Source: Methylobacterium variabile (GTDB taxonomy: Bacteria > Pseudomonadota > Alphaproteobacteria > Rhizobiales > Beijerinckiaceae). From it: a stretch of 53,843 nt of DNA. Location of the stretch: contig NZ_LABY01000040.1 of assembly GCF_001043975.1 (NCBI RefSeq), forward strand, positions 1-53,843, given 5' to 3'. Below, in pieces: positions 8,482 through 15,418 of the stretch (its first letter is position 1; each line of letters starts with the position of its first letter). The notes below the pieces were generated by a model, which worked only from the letters and a program-made list of their open reading frames with translations, was not told the origin of the DNA and made no database searches. Position numbers and translations under genes: made by a program.

Positions 8482-9402
8482 ATGGCGACCATCCGGGAAC
8501 GGAACCAGCGGTCGCACCCAAAGATCGTCGGCGTGAGCTGGAGCCGGCCACGGCGTCGGGCGAGGCCGCTCCACGCCCTCGCACTCGCGCTCCTGCTGGC
8601 CGGCGGACCGGTCCTTCTCCCGCAGGCGCGGGCCGCCGACGGACAGGACGGCTTCGCGGCGACGCCTCCGCCGCCCGGGGCCCGCGTCTACTTCATCGAC
8701 CTGAAGGACGGGGCGCGCGTGCCTCTGAAGCTGCTGGTGCGCTTCGGCCTCGCCAACATGGGGGTGGCGCCGGCAGGCAGCGTCGTTCCGGCCACCGCGC
8801 ATCAGCACGCGTCGAATACCGGTCACCACCACATCATCATCGACGCGCCGCTGCCGCGACCCGACCGGCCGATCCCCGCGGACGACAACCACGTCCACCT
8901 TGGCGGTGGCCAGACCGAGGCGGAAATCACCCTGACGCCCGGCCCGCACACGCTGCAACTGCTGGTCGGCGACAGGAACCATGTGCCGAACGACCCACCG
9001 GTCGCCTCGCCACCGATCACGGTCGTGGCGGTCGAGCCGCGGATCAGCGCCCCGGAGGGCGCCGCCGTGTCGTTCATCGGAATGCAGGACGGAGCGACCG
9101 TCCCGGGCCCGGTGCGCCTCTACTTCGGCGTGAAGGGGATGGGCGTGGCGCCGGCCCGGAGCGAGGTACCGAAGACCGGCCATTTCCATGTCGTGATCGA
9201 TGCCGACACGCCGGATCCCGACCTTCCCATCCCCAAGGATGACCGCCACAGGAGCTTTCCCGACGGCGCGACCCAGACGGACCTGAATCTGGAGCCCGGG
9301 CTGCACACGCTTCAGCTCGTCTTCACCAGCTTCAACGGCCGCAGCTTCGATCCGCCCCTGGTGTCGAAGCGGGTGTCGATCCGGGTCCGTCGGCGCCGAT
9401 GA
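8482..9402 (+). CDS. Secreted protein with two DUF4399 domains
   Basis: 306 residues from ATG 8482; a GTG at 8533 would give a cleaner signal peptide (Arg-rich start, LHALALALLLAGGPVLLPQA, cleavage near ARA-AD). Two homologous domains follow, each with VYFIDLKDGARVP/VSFIGMQDGATVP, a glycine-hydrophobic stretch (FGLANMGVAPAG / FGVKGMGVAPAR), HHHIIIDA/HFHVVIDA, and a closing PGPHTLQLLVGD / PGLHTLQLVFTS. This is the DUF4399 pattern twice. DUF4399 proteins are periplasmic beta domains of unknown function; the clustered histidines may bind metal. The gene lies inside the kinase/FHA operon, and its stop overlaps the FHA gene start (ATGA). Confidence 0.8.
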   Translation: MATIRERNQRSHPKIVGVSWSRPRRRARPLHALALALLLAGGPVLLPQARAADGQDGFAATPPPPGARVYFIDLKDGARVPLKLLVRFGLANMGVAPAGSVVPATAHQHASNTGHHHIIIDAPLPRPDRPIPADDNHVHLGGGQTEAEITLTPGPHTLQLLVGDRNHVPNDPPVASPPITVVAVEPRISAPEGAAVSFIGMQDGATVPGPVRLYFGVKGMGVAPARSEVPKTGHFHVVIDADTPDPDLPIPKDDRHRSFPDGATQTDLNLEPGLHTLQLVFTSFNGRSFDPPLVSKRVSIRVRRRR

Positions 9403-9842
9403 GGACGTTCTCGATCGGCCGCTCCGCAGCCTGCGACATCGTCCTTCGCGATCCCACCGTGTCGCGGACGCACGCGGTGCTGACGGTGACCGGGACCGGT
9501 GCCTACCGCTTCGTCGATCAGGCGAGCACCTCCGGCAGCTACCGGATGCACGACGGGGCGTGGCGCGCCGTGACCGAGACCGAACTGCGCGCCGACGACC
9601 GCCTGCGGCTCGGCGATCACGAGACGACGGTCGCCGCCCTGCTGGAACGGGCGGAAAGACCCGGGCCGGAGCCGCACGGGACGGCGACCGGCGGGCCGTC
9701 CGCGAGCGCGGCACCGGAAGAGGCGCAGGCCGAAGCGGCCGCGTCCCGCGCGCACGAGCCCGGGGATGCGCCGCGGCGGGCGCCCAGGACGGTGGTCGAG
9801 CGCGATCCCGCGACGGGTCGGATCGTGGTCAGGCTGCGATGA
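9399..9842 (+). CDS. FHA-domain protein
   Basis: 147-residue cytoplasmic protein. Residues 1-80 form a forkhead-associated domain that binds phosphothreonine: FSIGRSAACDIVLRD, then VSRTHAVL (the phospho-binding Ser-Arg-x-His), then the loop before LRADDRLRLGDHE. The usual NG of the last binding loop is replaced by SGSY. The second half is a charged Ala/Pro/Glu linker ending in a strand-like VERDPATGRIVVRLR. Both ends overlap neighbouring genes by four bases. Its natural ligand would be a target of the kinase at 5015, possibly the channel protein encoded next. It is distinct from TagH at 20265, so the locus carries two FHA readers. Confidence 0.85.
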   Translation: MRTFSIGRSAACDIVLRDPTVSRTHAVLTVTGTGAYRFVDQASTSGSYRMHDGAWRAVTETELRADDRLRLGDHETTVAALLERAERPGPEPHGTATGGPSASAAPEEAQAEAAASRAHEPGDAPRRAPRTVVERDPATGRIVVRLR

Positions 9843-10702
9843 GTGCCGAGACCGCCACCCGGACACCGGTCGCGGAGACGGCGAGCGTCCCCGCCGATGC
9901 GGCGCGGAGCGCGCCCGCGCGGCGGCGCCCGCCGCTCGCGGAGAACCGGGCCACCTTGGCCGCCGTCACGGGCCTTGTGGGCGTGGCCTTGTGCGCCGTG
10001 TTCGGCCTCACGCTGCCCGACCACGCCGCCAAGCTGCTGATCGACCGGGGTGGCCTGCTCTATCCGTTCTCGGTCCAGAACTTCATGTGGGTCGCCTTCT
10101 GCATCGCGGCGGGCGAACTCGCCGCGCGGATGCGCGCCGCCTCGCGTGAGTTGCGTCAGCTCCGCCTCGGTTACCTGCCGGAGGATCCCCGCACCGTGCT
10201 CCAGGCCGACGACCTGGGGCCGATCTACCGGCGCGTGCGCGAAGGCGGCATGGCGGAGCGCTGCTTCCTGCCGCGCCTGATCTCCCGCTGCATCCTGCAG
10301 TTCCAGATCAGCGCCTCGGTCGAGCAATGCACCACCCTCATGAACGCCACGATGGACCTGATGGCGCATGAGATCGAGCTGCGCTACGCGCCCCTGCGCT
10401 ACATCACCTGGCTGATCCCGTCGCTCGGCTTCATCGGCACGGTCACCGGCATCGGCCACGCCCTCGCCTATGCGGGCGAACCGGGCCGCTACCAGGAACC
10501 GACGCTCCTGACCGAAGTGACCGGACGGCTCGCCGTGTCCTTCGACGGAACCCTGGTGGCGCTCGTGATGGCCGCCATACTGATGTTCTGGCAGAATATC
10601 GTCGAGACGCGCGAGGAGCTGGCACTCAACGCCTCGGGACAATACTGTCTCGATCACCTGATCAACCGGATCTACGTCGACAAGGCGGGTCGTCCCGCAT
10701 GA
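9839..10702 (+). CDS. MotA/TolQ/ExbB-like proton channel subunit
   Basis: 287 residues with four predicted membrane segments (about 38-58, 78-96, 187-208, 230-252). The last two carry the family signature: SLGFIGTVTGIGHAL and SFDGTLVALVMAA. The 90-residue loop between segments 2 and 3 is cytoplasmic, as in TolQ and MotA. Such proteins form the proton-conducting stator with a TolR/MotB/ExbD partner, and one follows at 10821. The start is an ATG overlapping the FHA stop (ATGA). Inside a T6SS-linked kinase operon this points to an ion-driven envelope machine of unknown output. Family is well supported. Confidence 0.85.
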   Translation: MSAETATRTPVAETASVPADAARSAPARRRPPLAENRATLAAVTGLVGVALCAVFGLTLPDHAAKLLIDRGGLLYPFSVQNFMWVAFCIAAGELAARMRAASRELRQLRLGYLPEDPRTVLQADDLGPIYRRVREGGMAERCFLPRLISRCILQFQISASVEQCTTLMNATMDLMAHEIELRYAPLRYITWLIPSLGFIGTVTGIGHALAYAGEPGRYQEPTLLTEVTGRLAVSFDGTLVALVMAAILMFWQNIVETREELALNASGQYCLDHLINRIYVDKAGRPA

Positions 10703-10820
10703 CGGCGTCTCCCGCTCCGCACGTCTCCCCGAGCCTCATCGCTCGCCGCCGCGCGGCGCTTTCGCGAAACCGATATCCGCATCGAGAAGCGATCAACCGG
10801 ACATCGGGCGGGACGACCTG

Positions 10821-11417
10821 ATGCGCAGACGTCGGCGGCGGCACATCGAGATCTTCGGCATCTCGGCGCTGGATCTCTTCGCCTCGGCGCTGGGAGCCTT
10901 CATCCTCGTGACGATGATCCTGTTCCCCTATTACGGCCAGGGCCGCGCCGCCGCCGACCGGATCGCCGCGATGGATGGCACCCTGCGCGCGCTTCAGGAT
11001 CGCGTCGCGCGGACCGCCGCTCCCGGTCCTCCCTTCCTGCTCGTGCAGATCCGGTGGGCCGACCCCGGGGCGGATGTCGATCTTCACGTCACCGATCCCG
11101 CCGGCCGCGAGTTCTGGTGGTACAAAGCAAACACCGACGGGCGCGATCATCCCGGCTCGGCTGCGGCACTCACCTACGACATGACGGCGGGACCGGCCGT
11201 GGAACTCTGGCAGAGCCCGAGCGCGGAGCCCGGCACCTACAGCATCGACTACGTCGCCAACGCATTGCCGGACGGCGCCGCCGTGGCGGTATCCGGGACG
11301 CTGCTCGACCGCTCGGGGCCGCACGACCTTCCGGTCCGCACCCTGCGCACGGCCAAGCAGCGGGTGCGCGCGGCGACGGTCACGGTGGAGCCAGATGGCC
11401 GTGTCGCGCTTCGCTGA
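10821..11417 (+). CDS. TolR/MotB-like single-span protein with DUF2135-like domain
   Basis: 198 residues. A basic N terminus (MRRRRRRH) is followed by one membrane helix (about 12-34) carrying an aspartate, D18, in ISALDLFASALGAFILV. This is where TolR, ExbD and MotB carry the proton-accepting Asp. A short coiled-coil-like stretch (about 40-60) leads to a periplasmic beta domain with ADPGADVDLHVTDPAGREFW, reminiscent of DUF2135, in place of the usual OmpA or TolR domain. It follows the MotA/TolQ-like gene and is very likely its partner. The family resemblance of the C-terminal domain is by eye only. Confidence 0.72.
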   Translation: MRRRRRRHIEIFGISALDLFASALGAFILVTMILFPYYGQGRAAADRIAAMDGTLRALQDRVARTAAPGPPFLLVQIRWADPGADVDLHVTDPAGREFWWYKANTDGRDHPGSAAALTYDMTAGPAVELWQSPSAEPGTYSIDYVANALPDGAAVAVSGTLLDRSGPHDLPVRTLRTAKQRVRAATVTVEPDGRVALR

Positions 11418-11967
11418 GGTGCCCGCGCGCCCTTGCGGCCGGCGGGGCTGCGCCGTTGCCGCGCTCCTGCTCGCGATCGGCATGCGCGTCCTGACCGGCC
11501 CGGCCACGGCACAGGAGACCGACCGGAGCTACTGGCTGGCATTCGGCAAACCCGTCCAGCTCTGCCCACGGGCGCGACGGTGGATACCGGCCAAGCTCGT
11601 CGGCGAGGCCTGGGGCGTCGTCGCGAGCGGCGTCGTGCTGTGTCGCGACCGGGGCCGACATTATGCGCTCACCGTCGAATACCTGAACCTGCGGATCGAT
11701 CCGGCCGAGCGCGGACGATCGGGAGGGGATTTCGCCCGCTTCGACTGGCTCGGCCTCGCGCTGTTCCGGCCGGATCGGCGAGGCGGCACGGAATGGCTGT
11801 TCGACACCGCACGACCCGTGGAGGGCGAATTGCGCCGCGAGGGAGCCCGCCGCCTGGCGTTCGGCGGGATCGCGTTCCGGGTTCCGAAGGTGCGGGCCCG
11901 GCTGGCGACCAACCTGCTGTTCTATCTCACCTTCGGCGCCCGGATGGTGGCCGTCCGTGTCCTCTGA
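11395..11967 (+). CDS. Secreted hypothetical protein
   Basis: 190 residues with a signal peptide (hydrophobic AVAALLLAIGMRVLTG, cleavage near ATAQ-ET). The mature region has WLAFGKPVQLCPRARRWIPAK and a mixed alpha/beta pattern. I recognise no family. It overlaps the preceding gene by 23 bases and the next by 11, so translation is probably coupled to the channel genes. A periplasmic accessory of the channel complex is a reasonable guess from position only. Confidence 0.6.
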   Translation: MAVSRFAEVPARPCGRRGCAVAALLLAIGMRVLTGPATAQETDRSYWLAFGKPVQLCPRARRWIPAKLVGEAWGVVASGVVLCRDRGRHYALTVEYLNLRIDPAERGRSGGDFARFDWLGLALFRPDRRGGTEWLFDTARPVEGELRREGARRLAFGGIAFRVPKVRARLATNLLFYLTFGARMVAVRVL

Positions 11968-12496
11968 CGCCGTGCGCCGCCGGCGGTGGCCCGCCTTCGC
12001 CGCCATCGCCCTCCTCGCGGCCGTCGGGTGCAGGGTGCCGGCTGCGGCCGAACCGACGGACGCACCGGTGCGCCGCAGCTTCGACTTCGCGCGGCCCCGG
12101 CCGGAGGAGGTGCGCGGCCTCCGTGCGGGCGCGAGCGAGCCCCCTCCCCGCCTCGCGCAGTTCGCTCCCGCCGTCACGTCCAGGGCCGAACGATCCGGCC
12201 GGCGCGACGGCGTTGCCGAGGGCGCCGGACGCCCGTCGGGGTCCTCCCATGCGATGGCGCCGATCACGGCCGGCGACGCGCCGCCGTCCTCCCTCGGCGC
12301 GGCACGCTTGGCACGGCAGATCGTGACGCTCGGCATCACCGGGGCGCTCGCGGCCTCCACGGACAGCGCCGATGGCGACGCCCTGCGCGGGTCCCTGAGG
12401 CGTAGCCTGCTCGGCGTCGTCTCCGCGGGAACGGATGCCACAGGCCTCCGCACGCCCCGGCCGGGCCAGAGCCTCGAGATGAGGATCGATCCATGA
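11957..12496 (+). CDS. Secreted hypothetical protein, disordered
   Basis: 179 residues from a GTG start overlapping the previous gene. An N-terminal hydrophobic segment (WPAFAAIALLAAVG) gives a signal peptide; the cysteine after it is not in a good lipobox. The middle is Pro/Ala/Arg-rich and probably unstructured, and only residues about 110-160 (ARLARQIVTLGITGALAAS) look foldable. No family recognised. The end overlaps the next start by four bases (ATGA). Confidence 0.55.
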   Translation: MSSDAVRRRRWPAFAAIALLAAVGCRVPAAAEPTDAPVRRSFDFARPRPEEVRGLRAGASEPPPRLAQFAPAVTSRAERSGRRDGVAEGAGRPSGSSHAMAPITAGDAPPSSLGAARLARQIVTLGITGALAASTDSADGDALRGSLRRSLLGVVSAGTDATGLRTPRPGQSLEMRIDP

Positions 12497-12990
12497 CATC
12501 GTCCGCAATACGCGGAGCACCGCCCGCGCGGTCGCTTCTCCTCGCCGCCATCGCGCTCGTCGTTGCGGGAGCGGCCGAGGCCGAGGACGCGCTTCTCCAG
12601 ATCCTGTCGGCGCCCCTCGTCTGCCGTTTCCAGGCGGTCTCCGTCGGCCAGTTCCGGGGGCTCGATTACGGGCCCGGCACTCCGAGCGGCTCGTCGGTGA
12701 TGACCATCGCGGCGGCCCCGGACGATCTGCGCCAGGGGCGGGCGGCAATGATCGAGCAGGATCGTGCCGCCATCGCGCGCATCGTCGTCACGGACAAGCA
12801 GACCCTTCTCGTCGGGACCACGCCGGGCGGCGACCTCGCGACCGTGACCCTGCTCCTCGCCGCCCGCACCGGCGGCGGCGTTCCGGCCTCCCTGACGCGC
12901 CACGCGATGATCGGCAACGTGCCCGTCCTGGCCCAGAGCACCGGCATCTGCCGCCCGGACGCGCCCGAGGCGGGACAGAAGGCCCGCTGA
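12493..12990 (+). CDS. Secreted hypothetical protein, last gene of the operon
   Basis: 165 residues with a signal peptide (ARSLLLAAIALVVAGAAEAE). The mature part has two cysteines that may pair (APLVCRF and STGICRP) and a strand-rich core (IARIVVTDKQTLLVGTT). No family recognised. The start overlaps the previous stop (ATGA). About 70 bases downstream the reverse-strand response regulator ends, so this is the convergent end of the operon. I see no clear terminator hairpin. Confidence 0.6.
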   Translation: MTSSAIRGAPPARSLLLAAIALVVAGAAEAEDALLQILSAPLVCRFQAVSVGQFRGLDYGPGTPSGSSVMTIAAAPDDLRQGRAAMIEQDRAAIARIVVTDKQTLLVGTTPGGDLATVTLLLAARTGGGVPASLTRHAMIGNVPVLAQSTGICRPDAPEAGQKAR

Positions 12991-13062
12991 CGAACCGCTT
13001 CGGCAGCGGCCAAGCACCCCGGCGCGTCGGCGATCAGCCGGCGGAGGGAGCCGCCGCGGCAT

Positions 13063-13794
13063 TCACCGGCTGAGATTCTCCACCGGGATGGCGAAGACGT
13101 AGCCGATGCCGCGCTCGGTCACGATCATGCGCGGCTCGCTCGGATCGGCTTCCAGCTTGCGCCTCAGGCGCAGGATCTGCACGTCGATGCTGCGATCGAA
13201 GATGTCTTCGTGAACGCGCGTCGCCTGCAGGAGCTGCTCCCGGCTCAAGGGGCGTTGCGGCGCGTCGAGGAAGGCCGTCAACAGGGCGTACTCACCCTTG
13301 CTGAGGGTGACCTCCTCGCCCTCCGGGTTGGTCAGGCGGCGGCGGCGGCGGTCGAGAATCCAGCCGTCGAAGCGGCTCAGGCGGGCTTCCTTGGTGCGGC
13401 CGGGCGCGGAGGAAGACAGCTCGGCCCGGCGCAGGACGACGCGCACCCGGGCGAGGAGTTCGCGCAGGCCGAACGGCTTGATCAGATAGTCGTCGGCCCC
13501 GAGTTCGAGGCCCACGACGCGGTCGATCTCGTCGCGGCGGTGGCCGGTTGTGATGATGACCGGAATGTCGCTCGTGGTGCGCAGGTCGCGCAGCAGGTCC
13601 AGGCCGTTCTCGGAGCCGAGACGCAAGTCCAGCACGACCAGATCGAAGGACGGTTCGGCGAGGTGGGCCGTCGCCTCCGCGCGGCTCGCCGCCGCCACGA
13701 CCGAGACGCCGTGGTCGGCGAAATGCTCCGAGACGATGCGCTGCATGCCCGGATCATCATCGACGAGAAGAATCCGGATTGACTCGCCGCTCAT
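13063..13794 (-). CDS. VirG-like OmpR-family response regulator
   Basis: 243-residue DNA-binding regulator. The receiver has the acidic pocket (LLVDDDPGM), phospho-acceptor Asp (LVVLDLRLGSENGLDLL), switch Thr (VIITTGH) and Lys (LIKPFGLREL). The C-terminal winged helix ends in FDRSIDVQILRLRRKLEADP and GIGYVF. Two stretches, FDRSIDVQILRLRRKLEADP and DDYLIKPFGLRELLARVRV, closely resemble Agrobacterium VirG. Partners are probably the VirA-like kinases at 1373 and 15415. The start is ATG 13794, preceded by GAGGAAAG; the frame runs on to 14070, but the added residues are low-complexity and not receiver-like. It probably controls this T6SS locus (inference). Confidence 0.88.
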   Translation of the reverse strand: MSGESIRILLVDDDPGMQRIVSEHFADHGVSVVAAASRAEATAHLAEPSFDLVVLDLRLGSENGLDLLRDLRTTSDIPVIITTGHRRDEIDRVVGLELGADDYLIKPFGLRELLARVRVVLRRAELSSSAPGRTKEARLSRFDGWILDRRRRRLTNPEGEEVTLSKGEYALLTAFLDAPQRPLSREQLLQATRVHEDIFDRSIDVQILRLRRKLEADPSEPRMIVTERGIGYVFAIPVENLSR

Positions 13795-14341
13795 GATCTT
13801 TCCTCGATCCTGACCCGCTTTCCGCCGGTCCCCATCCCACGACGCCGTTGCATGGCCCGCGCGGGTAGTCGGGCGCCGACCGCCCGACCACCGACCGTCG
13901 TGCAGGCCCGATGGGCCGCGTGGCTCACCCCCGACGGGGTGGCGCCCATCGGCTGATCCTCGTTGCGATGTGTCGAAGGGTAGGTCTCCGTCGAGCTGTT
14001 CCCATTCCGAGCCTTGGGCGAGCGCTGTCGCCTCGGACCGCCGTGACTGCGCCTGAGGATCCCGGGCCACCGGCAGGGCCCTACCCGCCCAACCCGCCTG
14101 TTGGACTCGCGGCAGCCCGGAAGGCTACCGCATTGTGGCAGTCAAGGGTAGCAGGAAGGACAGATGCCACAAAGCCAGCTTGCGCTGGCGGCGGAGGGCT
14201 GGCCGGTGTGGCGTCGCAACGGGCGTGCCGGTCGCGTGATCCGTGAGAGCGGAGACGATGCGAAATTGTTCGGGAAGGCTCCTCCGTCGGGACAGGGATG
14301 ATACTAACCATCGGCTCCCCGGGCTGCGGACAGGGTGATCC
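13795..14341. other. Divergent intergenic region
   Basis: About 550 bases between the regulator and the peroxidase. It holds no credible gene; the reading frames there are GC-skew shadows. It should carry promoters for both directions. I looked for a vir-box-like sequence (core CAATTG) and found none; the nearest AT-rich patch is around 14261-14275. Confidence 0.35.
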
Positions 14342-15418
14342 ATGCTTTCGGCATTCTGGTCGACATCGGCTGATGGCCGTCGGTTATTCCGTTCCGGCCG
14401 AGCGGGCGGAGGCCCGCGGAGACCGGCCTCGATCCTGCCGGCCGTGATCCTTCCGGCGACGCTGCTGGCGCTTGCCTGCGCGCCGCATCTGAGCTGGGCC
14501 CTGAGCGACGCACCACCGATGGTGCCGGCCGCCCCGATCGCGACGGATCCCGACAAGGCCGCCCTCGGCGAGCGGCTGTTCCACGACGCGAGGCTCTCCG
14601 CCGACGGCCGCCGGGCCTGTAGCACCTGTCACGACTTGGCCCAGGGCGGGGTGAATCCATCGATCCCCCCGTCCTCCGCCGGACCGCACAGGGGGTTCGA
14701 CACGCCGAGCATCTTCAATGCCGCGCTGAACTACAGGTTCGGATGGCTCGCGGAGCACCGGACGCTCGAGGCGTTCAACGAAGAGATCCTTGGCTCCCCC
14801 GACATCATGGCGGCCGACTGGACGGCTGTGCTCGCGACACTCAACGCCGACGCCTGGTATTCCGACCGGTTCCGGGCGATCTACGGCAGAGGCTGGGGGC
14901 GGAGCGAGGTCCTCCAGGCCCTCGCCGAATTCCAGCGCTCGCTCGTCACGCCGAACAGCCGGTTCGACCGCTTCCTGGAGGGCCAGGCGGACGCCCTGAC
15001 CGCCGAAGAGGCGCAAGGGTATCGCCTGTTCCAGGACCTCGGATGCATGAGCTGTCACCAGGGCCGCAATGTCGGCGGAAGCCTCGTGCAGAAATTCGGC
15101 GTCTTCGCGGGCCCGCGTGACACCGCGAACCGGGATCTCCGAGGGGCCGATATCGGCCGTTTCGCAATCACCGGTCTGGAGCGTGACCGTCACGTGTTCC
15201 GTGTTCCGAGCCTCCGCAACGTGGCGGTGACAGCCCCCTATCTGCACGACGGACGCGTCGCGAGATTGGACGAGGTCGTCGACATCATGGGACGCATGCA
15301 GCTTGGCCGCGACCTGAGCCGTCACGACATTGATGCTATCGTCAAGTTCCTCCGGACCCTGACCGGAGAGTACAAGGGTGTTCCCCTCGACCAGCTCCGA
15401 CCGGGCGCCCCCAGGTGA
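14342..15418 (+). CDS. Diheme cytochrome c peroxidase (MauG/CcpA family)
   Basis: 358 residues with an N-terminal export segment (about 30-54). Two heme c sites are present, CSTCH (93-97) and CMSCH (235-239), with the family spacing. Other family features are LGERLFHDARLSADGR, CHDLAQGGV, TPSIFNAALNYRFGWL and VPSLRNVAVTAPYLHDG. The reaction would be periplasmic reduction of hydrogen peroxide or a MauG-like oxidation. ATG 14342 is preceded by AGGGTGA. Its stop codon overlaps the GTG start of the VirA-like kinase gene, which is an unusual pairing. The basic start (ADGRRLFRSGR) is long for a signal peptide, so a later start is possible. Confidence 0.88.
   Translation: MLSAFWSTSADGRRLFRSGRAGGGPRRPASILPAVILPATLLALACAPHLSWALSDAPPMVPAAPIATDPDKAALGERLFHDARLSADGRRACSTCHDLAQGGVNPSIPPSSAGPHRGFDTPSIFNAALNYRFGWLAEHRTLEAFNEEILGSPDIMAADWTAVLATLNADAWYSDRFRAIYGRGWGRSEVLQALAEFQRSLVTPNSRFDRFLEGQADALTAEEAQGYRLFQDLGCMSCHQGRNVGGSLVQKFGVFAGPRDTANRDLRGADIGRFAITGLERDRHVFRVPSLRNVAVTAPYLHDGRVARLDEVVDIMGRMQLGRDLSRHDIDAIVKFLRTLTGEYKGVPLDQLRPGAPR

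Noticed and set aside
11957..12496. Lipoprotein (possible TssJ)
   Set aside because: The residues before the cysteine (AAVGC) do not make a good lipobox, and the mature part is disordered, unlike the TssJ beta sandwich.
13795..14341. vir-box-like VirG binding site
   Set aside because: No CAATTG-centred sequence found in the divergent region; the binding site of this regulator may differ.
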